13,897 bases of DNA from an archaeon (GTDB taxonomy: Archaea; Thermoproteota; Nitrososphaeria; Nitrososphaerales; CADDZS01): the NCBI GenBank assembly GCA_021792315.1, contig JAJYUX010000041.1, positions 1-13,897 of the forward strand. The letters are read 5' to 3'. Both the position numbers and the translations under genes were made by a program. Position 1 is the stretch's first letter; each line of letters starts with the position of its first letter. The notes under the pieces were generated by a model. The model was not told the origin of the DNA. It searched no databases and saw only the letters and a program-made list of their open reading frames with translations. This document shows, piece by piece, positions 1-8,116 of this stretch.

Positions 1-1
1 A

Positions 2-757
2 GTTTCAAACGAAACATCATCTCCTGCAAGTTACATTCCGGGAAAAGGAATCATTTCAGAGCATGAGGGCGGAGAAATCGTAGTCGGAAACAACGTCCTG
101 ATTGCTGAAAGGCAAGCAAGGTTCCCAGAGGATAGTCAAGGAGATGCAATCGCAAACAAGATTTCTAACAGTGGTGGATCGATTGTTCTGGTTGCCTACC
201 GAGGAGAAGTTTGCGGAATGATTTCTATCTCCGACCTGATTCGCAAAGAAAGCAGGAACGCAATTTCAGATCTGAGGAAAATGGGAATACGCACCGTGAT
301 GCTGACCGGGGATAACCGAAGTGTTGCCGAAACTGTTGCAAAGCAGGTAGGGATAGACGAGGTGTACGCTGAACTCCTTCCTGATGCAAAACTTTCGTTT
401 GTGGAAGATTTGGTTTCTAAAGGGCACCGGGTTGCTATGGTTGGAGACGGGATCAATGACGCTCCAGCACTTGCCAGGGCAAATGTCGGAATAGGAATGG
501 GCGCCGGGACGGATGTTGCGATAGAAGAAGCAGATATAGTATTAATGACTAACGACCTTCAAAAGATCGCGGATGTAGCAAAGCTAAGCAGGAAAGCTTA
601 CCGCACGATCATGACTAACTTTTACGGAACATTATCCGTAGATGGAATAGGCATCGCACTTGCAGCTCTCGGCTTTCTGAATCCGCTTGTTGCAGCAGGA
701 ATTCATGTTACCTCGGAGCTGATTTTCATCTTGAATTCTGCACGATTGATCAGATGA
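2..757 (+). CDS. Heavy-metal P1B-type ATPase, C-terminal part (5' end outside window)
   Basis: This is an ATP-driven membrane pump for a transition-metal ion. The frame is open from base 2, so the gene starts upstream; 251 residues are visible. They begin in the nucleotide-binding domain, with the Gly-Lys-Gly-Ile motif at about visible residues 14-17. The hinge motif TGDN follows at about 102-105 and GDGINDAP at about 148-155, then two C-terminal membrane helices. The DKTGT phosphorylation site, the CPC-type metal-site helix and any N-terminal metal-binding domain are off-window. The last helix carries His-Val-Thr-Ser-Glu and ends in an Asn-Ser-Ala-Arg-Leu motif. This does not match the Met-Ser-x-Ser-Ser of Cu+ pumps or the Asp-x-Gly of Zn/Cd pumps as I recall them, so the metal is left open. 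A broken CDF exporter gene follows directly, which supports a metal-efflux locus. Confidence 0.93.
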   Translation, partial: VSNETSSPASYIPGKGIISEHEGGEIVVGNNVLIAERQARFPEDSQGDAIANKISNSGGSIVLVAYRGEVCGMISISDLIRKESRNAISDLRKMGIRTVMLTGDNRSVAETVAKQVGIDEVYAELLPDAKLSFVEDLVSKGHRVAMVGDGINDAPALARANVGIGMGAGTDVAIEEADIVLMTNDLQKIADVAKLSRKAYRTIMTNFYGTLSVDGIGIALAALGFLNPLVAAGIHVTSELIFILNSARLIR

Positions 758-770
758 CCGTTATTTGGAA

Positions 771-1269
771 ATTGAAAAAGCACTCACCTCGGCGCTAGTT
801 CTCTCTTTTGCAATTCTTGGAATCGAACTGGGTGTTGCTGTTGTCCTCAAGAGCTTGCAGTGTTCTTTACTGGACAGCGTATTATAGACCCGATAGTTGC
901 GATATTCATAGGTTTGTTAGTCCTGCAAAGTGCCGTGAGGATAACAAGACAGGGAGGAGGCCATAATCCTTGAAAGATCTCCAAGCAAGAACATGCAGGC
1001 TTTCAAAGAGAAACTTAACTGTGAACGGAGTTTCGGACGTCCATGATTTCCATGCTTGGAAGGTTTGTTCCCATATTACAGTTGCTAGGCTACATGCCTG
1101 CCTAGATCCTGAAGACAAAGTAATACGTACAGCCGTTCGAAAAGAGCTAGAAAGCAAGCTAAATGAGTCAGGGGTGCAACATGTTACGATCCAACTAGAA
1201 GAAATATGCTGTATACCATCTCACGGTCATGAAGTAAGTGAAAAACAATCAAAATTTCAGTGTGGTTAG
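771..1269 (+). pseudogene. Decayed cation diffusion facilitator (CzcD-like) gene
   Basis: Remnants of a CDF divalent-metal/proton antiporter lie in three frames. Bases 771-884 in one frame give a first-helix-like stretch (KALTSALVLSFAILGIEL). A second frame (about 853-967) gives an LAVFFTG / IIDPIVAIFIGLLVLQSAVR stretch that matches the fifth and sixth helices of CDF proteins. After a short bridge near 963-1017 in a third frame (ILERSPSKNMQAFKEKL), the C-terminal domain is intact from about 1015 to 1269, with GVSDVHDFHAWKV and VQHVTIQLEEICC. A normal CDF protein is about 300 residues; helices 2-4 are missing here and at least two frame changes separate the rest. An ATG at 754 overlaps the ATPase stop (ATGA), which suggests the gene was once translationally coupled to the pump, although its frame now stops after 14 codons. 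Sequencing error could explain a frameshift but not the internal deletion. Confidence 0.8.
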
Positions 1270-1678
1270 CTAGACTAATAGAACTGGAGTCTTTGGTCTT
1301 TCGGTCTCTGACTCTGTATTGATCTTATCATCTTTCCTTATCAACAAACCAGATCAACTCATACTGTTCGTGAAGAAATCTTGTAGATACTCCTTTGAGG
1401 ACACATGTTTGATTAGACTAAGACGATCAGAATCCCTTCCAAATGTTATACGATGAAAACATCAAATGTCGACCTTCCTGGAGAATTCTGGTATCTTCGC
1501 ATGTTTGTTGCAAAATTTCTTGTTTTAACGATAAGAGGTTCTAATTACACATTATCTCAAGTGATAAGCTCTAGCGCTCAATCGAATGTAGGACTGGTAA
1601 GAATTCACTATCGCATACTAGTTACCCGTTGTCTAGCTTCTAGTTGACTCCGAAACTGGGCGACTTAGCAATTAGGGC
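1270..1678. other. Gene-poor stretch, nothing recognised
   Basis: About 400 bases lie between the broken CDF gene and the convergent antiporter gene. Only a 64-codon open frame (1453-1647) is present, and its protein shows no family features, amphipathic pattern or neighbour logic. I found no strong hairpin, tandem repeat or RNA gene. It may be decayed sequence continuing from the CDF pseudogene. Confidence 0.5.
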
Positions 1679-3316
1679 CTATGTTTCTAATGAAGTCATT
1701 ATGCGTCTGAGTATTTCCCTCTCAAGTATCGTCCCGATCAGCTTGCCATTCTTGTCCACCACAGCTATGATTGGGATGTTTGTCTCCTTGAAAATGCCTG
1801 CAAGTTTCATAGCAGGCTCGGACTCTATCACCTTGATCGCTTCCGCAAGTGGTGCTTCCATTACTTTGAGTCGTGAGATCTCGCGGTTTGTCATCATAAG
1901 TATATCACGAAGCAAGAGTGTTGCCACCGGTTCGTTTTCTGAATTCAAAACGATTGCTGCTCTCGCATTGAGATCGAGACATTGTTTCATGCTACTCTTC
2001 ACAGGATCTGTGTCATTGGTGCTGACCGTTGGTAAGATCTTGCAGATCTCGCCTGCTGTCAGCGTATCCAGTTGTTGTTTCACTATCTTTCGAGTGCCTG
2101 AATCTTTGTCAACCTCGGCAAGAGGCGCGCGTAGCCTAAATAGAAGCGGAGCAACAAGAGAAAGAAGTGCAATCCCTATCGCTGCCGCAGAGTAAGAAAA
2201 TCCTCCTATGAGTGCTGTGCTTGCAGTGAGAGCAGTAACAAGTAGAGCTGCATCCACTCCGCCATTTACGCAGGTTCCAAATGCGTTCTTCCACGTATGA
2301 ACTTTGAATGCCTTTGATGCCGCAGCACCCACGATTGCATCGAGACCTAGTGCCACCGCAAAGATCGCGAGTCCAGCCAGCAACAAATACGGAGTAACCC
2401 TTACGAAATACAGGCCGAGACCGACAAAGAACAATGGCTCAAAAAAGCCGTAAGTGAAGGCGCTCATTTTCTCAAGCAGGACCGGCCTTGCTGCGAAGAA
2501 ATCCTGGAGTAGCAATCCTAGGAAAAGTGCGACGATAGCAGAATTGAAACCAGTTACCTCTCCCAAGAATCCTAGCAGTAGGAGGGAGGCAATAATAATT
2601 GCAAAAACCGCTTCTCTTCCACGGAAGTGAGTTTCAACTTTTTCAAGAAGTGGCACAAACACATAACGACCAAAGAGGATAATTCCGATGATAGTGAGAG
2701 AGACTTCTAATGCAACTGACACCACTGAGAGAAGAGTAATCGCTCTACCTGCGAGGTCGTAGACAAACGAGAAGAGTACGACGGCAGCTATCTCGATTAT
2801 CACCACCTGCGAGAAGATTGCTGTGCCTTCGTCAGTCTTTGCTAGTCCAGTATCTGTGAGAAGTCTCGAAAGTGGACCTGCGCTGCTCATACCTGCGACT
2901 ATACCTATCACGACGGCTGTCAGTGGTTGGCGGAATAGAAGAAATGAGATTGCTGTTATTCCTAGGAAGCGTGTCACAAATTGGAGCACCGCAAGTGGGA
3001 CTGTAATCTTGCTCCTGAGTATCGAGTGAAATCTCTTTGACTCGAATTCTACGGCCCCGCCTAAGAAAAGCAGGAAGTTTATTCCAAGGCCTATGAAAAG
3101 AGACGTTGAGGGAACTACGTTGATGAATCCGAAGACTCCGGGACCAACGAGAGTTCCCACGAATATGGCTCCTACGAATGGAATGAGTCCAAGTTTCCTA
3201 AATGACTCCTCGCCCAACTTTGCACCTATGAGTAACATGCCGAGATATGCAAGAGGAAGAACTGAAGCCGGAATCCCGGCGAACAATGATTCGATTAGAG
3301 ATGTCAAGATGTTCAC
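1679..3316 (-). CDS. CPA2-type cation/proton antiporter with C-terminal CBS pair
   Basis: The 545-residue membrane protein probably exchanges Na+ or K+ for protons, in the Kef/NapA-like monovalent cation:proton antiporter-2 family. Residues 1-395 are a series of hydrophobic helices with family landmarks: GLGINFLLFLGGAVEF (77-91), GMSSAGPLSRLL (142-153), EVTGFNSAIVALFLGLLLQD (253-272) and EPLFFVGLGLYF (293-304). Residues about 420-475 and 483-540 look like two CBS repeats, which in this type of protein bind adenine nucleotides and regulate transport; KefC instead carries a KTN/RCK domain. The helix that normally carries the ion-binding Asp reads Ile-Ile-Glu-Ile-Ala-Ala, so Glu175 stands where KefC has the Asp of its Gln-Asp pair. 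The start codon is GTG; no in-frame ATG lies between it and the upstream stop. It lies 79 bases after the APC permease on the same strand, so co-transcription is possible. Confidence 0.9.
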   Translation of the reverse strand: MNILTSLIESLFAGIPASVLPLAYLGMLLIGAKLGEESFRKLGLIPFVGAIFVGTLVGPGVFGFINVVPSTSLFIGLGINFLLFLGGAVEFESKRFHSILRSKITVPLAVLQFVTRFLGITAISFLLFRQPLTAVVIGIVAGMSSAGPLSRLLTDTGLAKTDEGTAIFSQVVIIEIAAVVLFSFVYDLAGRAITLLSVVSVALEVSLTIIGIILFGRYVFVPLLEKVETHFRGREAVFAIIIASLLLLGFLGEVTGFNSAIVALFLGLLLQDFFAARPVLLEKMSAFTYGFFEPLFFVGLGLYFVRVTPYLLLAGLAIFAVALGLDAIVGAAASKAFKVHTWKNAFGTCVNGGVDAALLVTALTASTALIGGFSYSAAAIGIALLSLVAPLLFRLRAPLAEVDKDSGTRKIVKQQLDTLTAGEICKILPTVSTNDTDPVKSSMKQCLDLNARAAIVLNSENEPVATLLLRDILMMTNREISRLKVMEAPLAEAIKVIESEPAMKLAGIFKETNIPIIAVVDKNGKLIGTILEREILRRIMTSLET

Positions 3317-3395
3317 TAGTTGAGCAGAGTGCGTCGCATTCGATACTAGACCCCCCTAAAATCTTTCGGAAGAAGATACAATAAGCTTAATCTGT

Positions 3396-5282
3396 TCACG
3401 ATGCCGACAAAGAGATCCCACTCCTCTTCTGAAGTCTACTAGTACCCAAACTCGCATCAATCGCAATGTTGACGAGCAATATCAAAGAAACTATTCCTAG
3501 CAACATCTTGATGAGATTGAGGTCAGGCGTGGTAATTGAGTATAGTCCGGAAAAGAATGATAATCGAACCTTTGCCGTGCTAGGGTACAGAGAAAGCGCC
3601 ATATAGCAGAAAGCGTCGAAGATGCACAAGTATATCTGGCTTCCAAACGAGCCGAGCTCGATAATATCATACATTAAGTATATGACCACAATCGCTACTG
3701 CGCCATAGACTGCAACAGAGACGTTGAGGAAGTACATCGCCCCTCCAATGCCCAAGCTAGCCAGTCCTACAACGAGTGGAAGAGCGTCCTTTTGTTCAAC
3801 CCATGCCTTTCTTCCTTTCCTTAGCCAGATCGCCGACAAGGCAATTAGTCCGAGTCTTATGAGCGACATGAAACCAGTCATATTTGAAAGAAAATTCTCC
3901 CCAGTTATCGCAAGTATTGGAATGAGCAAAAACACGAAAATCCAAGCTACCTTCGATATTGATCTGGGAAGGAATCCGTCTTCTCCCAAAGCTCCCAAGT
4001 GTCTTGAAGCAGCAAGGAATGCCGGCACAAAAGTGGTGAAGGTTGCGATAAGGAATGTAATTGCGATTAACACTTCTTGTGGTCTTCCGAGAAGTACTTT
4101 GGCCAGGTATATGGCCGGTATTTGGGCTTTCATGATCTCCGAAGTGCTAGGATGGGTAGAAAAGACCGCCAGTGCATAGAGCACGTTAATTGCTGATGCG
4201 ATTATAACACTCAAAATCATGGCGTAGTGGAGGTAGCCATCTTTCTTTACCTTGAGTCCTCGTTTGATCTGTGAAAGGATTGGTATGGAAGATTCTTCTT
4301 TCGCATCACGCTCCAGAGCTTGAATTTCCTGAAAGCCGAAGAATAGTAGGTATAGGAATGCGGTATTCATTGCTATTGCGAGGAATATGTTTGAACCAAG
4401 ATTGCCAGGAACATATTGAAGCATGCCTGTCATGTTCCATCTGCCGAGCGAACCGAACAGTCCGCTCTGGTAGACTAAAACTAGCACCATGATAAATGTC
4501 AGTACGATCTGTGTGCCTCCGATCAATTTTACAAAGCGTTTTTCAAAAACAGAATTTATCAGAAACCAGATTGCAAACATTGCTATGACTAGATATACTA
4601 GTGCATTTGCCACGAACGGCGATGCCGAGTAGCTCTCTATTATGGAAGGAAGGTAATTTATTGCGAATACCACGAAAGCAATGGCAGAGTAAGCTGCTAG
4701 CGACGCGTTTGAGATGAAAGAAGATAGTCTAGCCACGAAGTATCTCACACTTTTCTTTCCCACCGCAATTCCGACGAATGATGGACCCCCAACAGCGCTC
4801 AGATTCTCTTGCCTGACTGTTTTGTACATCCGTGCGTACACTCTGGCCATGCCAATCGAGATCGCGGAGGCGAGAAGGAGTGAAATTATCGAGATAAACT
4901 CGTACTGGATGACGTTTTGAGGTATAAGAATGAACAGGGGTGATCCAAGCGTCGTTCCAAGTCCGATTGCTAGTACTGTCACAAATCCGTAGACCTGCTC
5001 TGACTTTTGCGGTTGCGAACGTCTTGCGAATCTAATGCGCATCGAGTTGGGCAGTAAGGCTAGGAGCGCTATGCCTGTTATCAGTAGTGCGAGGATTGAG
5101 ATGACGAGCATAATATTAGGGAGGTTTGGCCTCTGACTGGCTGAAACTTGTGTGAACCGTCCGGCAAGTGATATCAGTGCAGCAGTGAGGACAATTAACC
5201 CGATCACCGCCGAAATTGCCTTGAAGACAAACGCAAATCCTCTAAGGGCGGAGCTGAACATGGGGACCGACATTGGTGCCAC
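3396..5282 (-). CDS. APC-superfamily amino acid/amine permease
   Basis: This 628-residue secondary transporter probably moves amino acids or polyamines across the cytoplasmic membrane; the substrate cannot be read from the sequence. The APC core runs from about residue 97 to 560. The degenerate first helix is AIGLGTTLGSPLFIL (105-119). The loop after the sixth helix is FGFQEIQALERDAKEESSIP (315-334), and the best diagnostic is ASRHLGALGEDGFLPRSISKV (425-445), matching the conserved cytoplasmic loop after the eighth helix. Two extra hydrophobic segments precede the core (about 15-40 and 57-78), joined by an Arg/Lys-rich linker, and more helices follow at about 548-566 and 590-610. It is therefore longer than the usual 430-500 residues. 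The longest start is GTG; ATG codons at residues 4 and 8 are alternatives and no Shine-Dalgarno site decides between them. It begins 18 bases after the small membrane protein gene, so the two form an operon. Confidence 0.88.
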   Translation of the reverse strand: MAPMSVPMFSSALRGFAFVFKAISAVIGLIVLTAALISLAGRFTQVSASQRPNLPNIMLVISILALLITGIALLALLPNSMRIRFARRSQPQKSEQVYGFVTVLAIGLGTTLGSPLFILIPQNVIQYEFISIISLLLASAISIGMARVYARMYKTVRQENLSAVGGPSFVGIAVGKKSVRYFVARLSSFISNASLAAYSAIAFVVFAINYLPSIIESYSASPFVANALVYLVIAMFAIWFLINSVFEKRFVKLIGGTQIVLTFIMVLVLVYQSGLFGSLGRWNMTGMLQYVPGNLGSNIFLAIAMNTAFLYLLFFGFQEIQALERDAKEESSIPILSQIKRGLKVKKDGYLHYAMILSVIIASAINVLYALAVFSTHPSTSEIMKAQIPAIYLAKVLLGRPQEVLIAITFLIATFTTFVPAFLAASRHLGALGEDGFLPRSISKVAWIFVFLLIPILAITGENFLSNMTGFMSLIRLGLIALSAIWLRKGRKAWVEQKDALPLVVGLASLGIGGAMYFLNVSVAVYGAVAIVVIYLMYDIIELGSFGSQIYLCIFDAFCYMALSLYPSTAKVRLSFFSGLYSITTPDLNLIKMLLGIVSLILLVNIAIDASLGTSRLQKRSGISLSAS

Positions 5283-5300
5283 TTGCTACATAACGTCTGA

Positions 5301-5822
5301 CTAGAGAGATATTCCGACTTGCTTGAGATCTTTTGAGGATTGTCTCAGCAGGTAAAATGCCCCAAGGAGCAGAGAAATCGCGAGTAAAAAGTCTAACACT
5401 GGTAATATTGGGTTTGAAATTGAACTTGGAGAAATCTTGAGAACCAGCTGCTGGAAATATTCAAGGAACTGACTAGATGATCCGAATCCTATAAGAGAAG
5501 GAGCGATCAGCGAGAGCCCGGCTATTGAAAGAAATGATCCTAGAACAAGCTCGCCTAACGCGATAAGGAATGGGCCTCTTCGACTTGGTCCGGCCTTCCT
5601 CAGAGAGAGCAATGAAATAAATTTAGTTACATGCTCGTCGTGCAATCCGGCGATTCGTAAGTTTACAACCTCTGCCAGTTGCTCTTCGTTTTGTGATAAC
5701 AAAACGAGTGCTTTGATATCAAGTACGAGCTGGTCTACAGTTGCATCCAGTTTTGGAAAGCGGGCGTTACTCAATAGCCAACAATCCTTGTAGAAGATGC
5801 TAGCTTTGATAATTCTTTCCAA
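5301..5822 (-). CDS. Small two-helix membrane protein of unknown function
   Basis: I do not recognise the family. The 173-residue protein has a soluble N-terminal half (about 1-75) that looks helical and contains an acidic stretch (QNEEQLAEVV, 44-53). A basic patch (RKAGPSRRG, 75-83) follows, then two hydrophobic helices at about 85-112 and 138-159. The C-terminal tail is polar. The only usable start is a TTG at 5822; the in-frame upstream stop is at 5865-5867 and no ATG lies between. The start is therefore uncertain, and the gene could be 5'-truncated. It is 18 bases from the permease gene on the same strand, which suggests an accessory or regulatory membrane partner for that transporter, though this is inference only. 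Confidence 0.6.
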   Translation of the reverse strand: MERIIKASIFYKDCWLLSNARFPKLDATVDQLVLDIKALVLLSQNEEQLAEVVNLRIAGLHDEHVTKFISLLSLRKAGPSRRGPFLIALGELVLGSFLSIAGLSLIAPSLIGFGSSSQFLEYFQQLVLKISPSSISNPILPVLDFLLAISLLLGAFYLLRQSSKDLKQVGISL

Positions 5823-6121
5823 CAGCAGACTCGGAAGGTTCTCAAGAAAGCTTCTGAAATGCTCTCAGTGAAAGATCGGAGGGAAATTCTTCAAGAGTTC
5901 TATTTGGCGATTAGCTTCGACTAAATCAAGTCTTAGAAAGCCTTTCCGAGGCGACCAGCATTTCTCCTCGTGAGACCGTGGCAGCATCGAAAATCATCCA
6001 CTTGAAATGTCTCCTTTGTATCTTATCAGAGACAAGTTCATGTCAATTTAGACCTTTAGGATATTCTCCCGAAGATTACTCACCCAGTCAAATTCGTGTT
6101 TTGAATGCAAGTGCGGAGTAG
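5778..6121 (+). pseudogene. Possible frameshifted plus-strand gene remnant
   Basis: The stretch of about 360 bases without an intact gene (5823-6180) contains two consecutive open frames on the plus strand. Bases 5778-5924 encode a basic helical stretch with KVLKKASEMLSVKDRREIL, including an ATG at 5859. Bases 5915-6121, in a frame shifted by one base, encode LNQVLESLSEATSISPRE and then a Cys-rich stretch (CLLC, then SC six residues later) ending at TAG. Joined, they would give about 85-110 residues. The composition looks protein-like, but no family is recognised, and the first part overlaps the 5' end of the minus-strand membrane protein. It could equally be non-coding. No other structure was seen in this gap. 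Confidence 0.25.
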
Positions 6122-6180
6122 AGCGCACCTCATTTACAAAGTACTATCCAACGAGTTCCTCGTGGAATGCGTCTTCAGAT

Positions 6181-6990
6181 CTAGTCAGCTTGAAAGTTAC
6201 TAATCACGGAAGCGATCGCTTCCGGCGCTTCGAGTGGAATCAAATGCGTCTTTGCTTCACTTATTTTCTCTACTTTGAACCATGGATTTCTTGACGAAAA
6301 TTCAGTCTGAGCTGCAAACCATTCCGGATCTAATGGCTGAGAGTAGATATGAAGCACGCTTGGTGGATGATCTAGGCTACTCAAGGCTGAAAGCGGGCTC
6401 CCCTCTCTTGAATACGATTTCGAGATCTCTCTGCAAGCACGAGACCACATGTCGAACCCATACGCACCCATCTCCTTCGAAATATGATCCTTCACCACAG
6501 AGTTGCTCGAACCAGCGTTCCATGATTCGAAGAGTTTCTCACGCACATGCGTGTATGATTCTTCATTTTCTAGCATTGCGTGAATAACATCGAGAAACTC
6601 GCGCGGAGGATCGAGGACAATCCAATCCAATAAGACGAGCTTTGGCACCCTTTTTGGTCCCAGACGTCGGTGGAGCTCTATAGCTATCCAACCTGCGTGA
6701 GCCATTGAGACCGGGATAATCAGATCGGCACCGCTTTCCTCAATGACTCGGAGCGTGTCCTTCAGCAGATCTTCTGATCCAAAATCTTCCCTTGGTTTTT
6801 CTGATTTACCGTGGCCGCGCCAGTCTGGTCTTAGCACTCTGTTCCGACGCTCGAGAAGTGGAGCTAGCGAGTCAAACACAGTCCTGTTGTCGCACCATCC
6901 CGGAAGTAAGAGAAAGGCTGGCTCTCCCGATCCGCCATCCAAATAAGAGATTGTTACTCCATTCGAGGTTACGCTCTTCTCAGACGCCAT
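6181..6990 (-). CDS. Alpha/beta-hydrolase-fold protein, Hod-like (cofactor-free dioxygenase family), Ser nucleophile missing
   Basis: The 269-residue soluble protein has the alpha/beta-hydrolase fold. It resembles bacterial 1H-3-hydroxy-4-oxoquinaldine 2,4-dioxygenase (Hod) along its whole length, as judged from remembered family sequence: LLPGWC (28-33), DWRGHGKS (56-63), PVSMAHAGW (93-101), LLDWIVL (120-126), EMGAYGFDMW (173-182), the conserved SQPLDPEW region (217-224), NPWF (235-238) and KTHLIP (247-252). At the nucleophile elbow Hod has His-Ser-His-Gly-Gly; here it is Met96-Ala97-His98-Ala99-Gly100, so no serine ester hydrolysis is expected. The Asp/His pair (Asp122, His249) and Trp157 match the Hod catalytic dyad and its active-site Trp. 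It may act as a cofactor-independent oxygenase or another non-hydrolytic enzyme; the substrate is unknown. The start is an ATG at 6990. The flanking genes suggest no pathway. Confidence 0.85.
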   Translation of the reverse strand: MASEKSVTSNGVTISYLDGGSGEPAFLLLPGWCDNRTVFDSLAPLLERRNRVLRPDWRGHGKSEKPREDFGSEDLLKDTLRVIEESGADLIIPVSMAHAGWIAIELHRRLGPKRVPKLVLLDWIVLDPPREFLDVIHAMLENEESYTHVREKLFESWNAGSSNSVVKDHISKEMGAYGFDMWSRACREISKSYSREGSPLSALSSLDHPPSVLHIYSQPLDPEWFAAQTEFSSRNPWFKVEKISEAKTHLIPLEAPEAIASVISNFQAD

Positions 6991-7145
6991 TGAGATCGGG
7001 ACTCTCTCGTAGCGAAAAAAGATGTCGGGACCTTGTTATTCTTACCAGACCGCAAGTCGCTTTTTGATAGCGCTGGTACTCGATTTAGAGCCGGATTCAT
7101 TACTGAGGGTCATAGTTTCTTCATAATCTCCTAGCTTATCGCGTC

Positions 7146-7964
7146 CTAACCGTGCAGCAGCCCCGCAAAATACAGGCAGAAAAAGCCTACCGCCAACAAG
7201 AGAAAAATCTTTGGCCCGTAGTACGAAGGTACGGTCTCTCCGACTTTGAATCGTGGACTGAGTGCTTCTACTAGCCTGAGGATAGCGTAGAATGCTGCTG
7301 TCACTCCAAAGGCGTAGAAGTAGGTTACGTTGAAGGTGACAAAATAACCTATAGAGGCTCCGATTGCAGGAGGAATTCCAAACAAGATCCCCAACAACGG
7401 AATATGCCACTTGGCTCTGATCTCTGGTTTGTTTCTTCCCACAAAAACCGTGTAAACCGCGCCTACAATAGATGCTTCGAAGAACTTGTGAAGTGGATAG
7501 GACGCCAAGGCAAGCCACCCACCAAAAGCATCGACGAGCGAATTGGTGTTAACCAACGATCCAACGGAGGCGAACGCCCAGCCTTCGGCCATACCGTGAA
7601 TTCCCATGATTCCGGCAATTGCTATCGGGATCAAAACTAGATCCTTCCAGTAAGGCTTGGAATTCGCTTTGTTTGAAGACGCAGGTACGGCAAGGTGATC
7701 AAAAAGAGCCAACACGCCTATACCAAGAATGAAGACGATGACAATTATTACGTGAAATATTCCGCCGGTAAACCCCGCATTCACATCAAGCTGCGAAGAG
7801 TCGTTAAAAGTATCAAAGAAAAACCACATCGCAAGACCGAATCCAAAGGCTGCTATCGCCCGAGTACTCACAGATTTCAAGTTGGCCACAAGATAAAGAG
7901 CAACGTATGTTGGGATCAGTGTTGCCCCAAGAATTCCCAGAAGACTCACAGCAAAACTGATCAT
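7146..7964 (-). CDS. ZIP-like membrane protein (putative divalent-metal transporter)
   Basis: The 272-residue protein has about seven or eight hydrophobic helices. Two of them carry the His/Glu pattern of ZIP transporters: HGMAEGWA at 123-130 (His-x3-Glu-Gly, as in the fourth ZIP helix) and PLHKFFEA at 157-164 (His-x3-Glu, as in the fifth). An early helix has WFFFDTFND (47-55), with acidic residues that could join a metal site. ZIP proteins move Zn, Fe or Mn into the cytoplasm, and the family range of about 250-310 residues fits. The match is to the general pattern, so the protein may be a distant ZIP relative. The start is an ATG at 7964 with no clear Shine-Dalgarno. The last helix ends at the C-terminus (FAGLLHG). 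It lies 155 bases upstream of the Hod-like gene on the same strand. Confidence 0.7.
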   Translation of the reverse strand: MISFAVSLLGILGATLIPTYVALYLVANLKSVSTRAIAAFGFGLAMWFFFDTFNDSSQLDVNAGFTGGIFHVIIVIVFILGIGVLALFDHLAVPASSNKANSKPYWKDLVLIPIAIAGIMGIHGMAEGWAFASVGSLVNTNSLVDAFGGWLALASYPLHKFFEASIVGAVYTVFVGRNKPEIRAKWHIPLLGILFGIPPAIGASIGYFVTFNVTYFYAFGVTAAFYAILRLVEALSPRFKVGETVPSYYGPKIFLLLAVGFFCLYFAGLLHG

Positions 7965-8116
7965 AACTTTGAGGCACTCGTAGAAGCTTTTGAGCTTTGT
8001 GGGTCAAGTGCTCAACAGTGTTGTAAGTGTTCTTAAGATCTTACTCGATCGCTAGAAGTGCAGTTTCCAGAACATCTAATCAGAACTACTTTTCTTCACT
8101 GCGCCGCTTTTAGATA

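Noticed and set aside
1453..1647. 64-codon plus-strand frame in the gap after the CDF remnant
   Set aside because: No domain, no promoter or neighbour support, and a composition like random translation of AT-rich DNA.
1644..2195. Long plus-strand frame opposite the antiporter C-terminus
   Set aside because: Ser/Ile-rich shadow of the minus-strand CBS coding region, which has clear family similarity.
3724..4179. 151-codon plus-strand frame
   Set aside because: Lies wholly inside the minus-strand APC permease core, including the GEDGFLPR loop; a shadow.
7042..7518. 158-codon minus-strand frame overlapping the end of the ZIP-like gene
   Set aside because: Overlaps membrane helices of the ZIP-like protein in another frame; Arg/Ser/Cys-rich without any domain. 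Only its last 23 codons lie outside the gene.
8031..8036. TCTTAA / TTAAGA self-complementary AT-rich word upstream of the ZIP-like gene
   Set aside because: Could be a TATA-like box, but the spacing to the ATG (about 70 bases) and the ordinary composition do not single it out.
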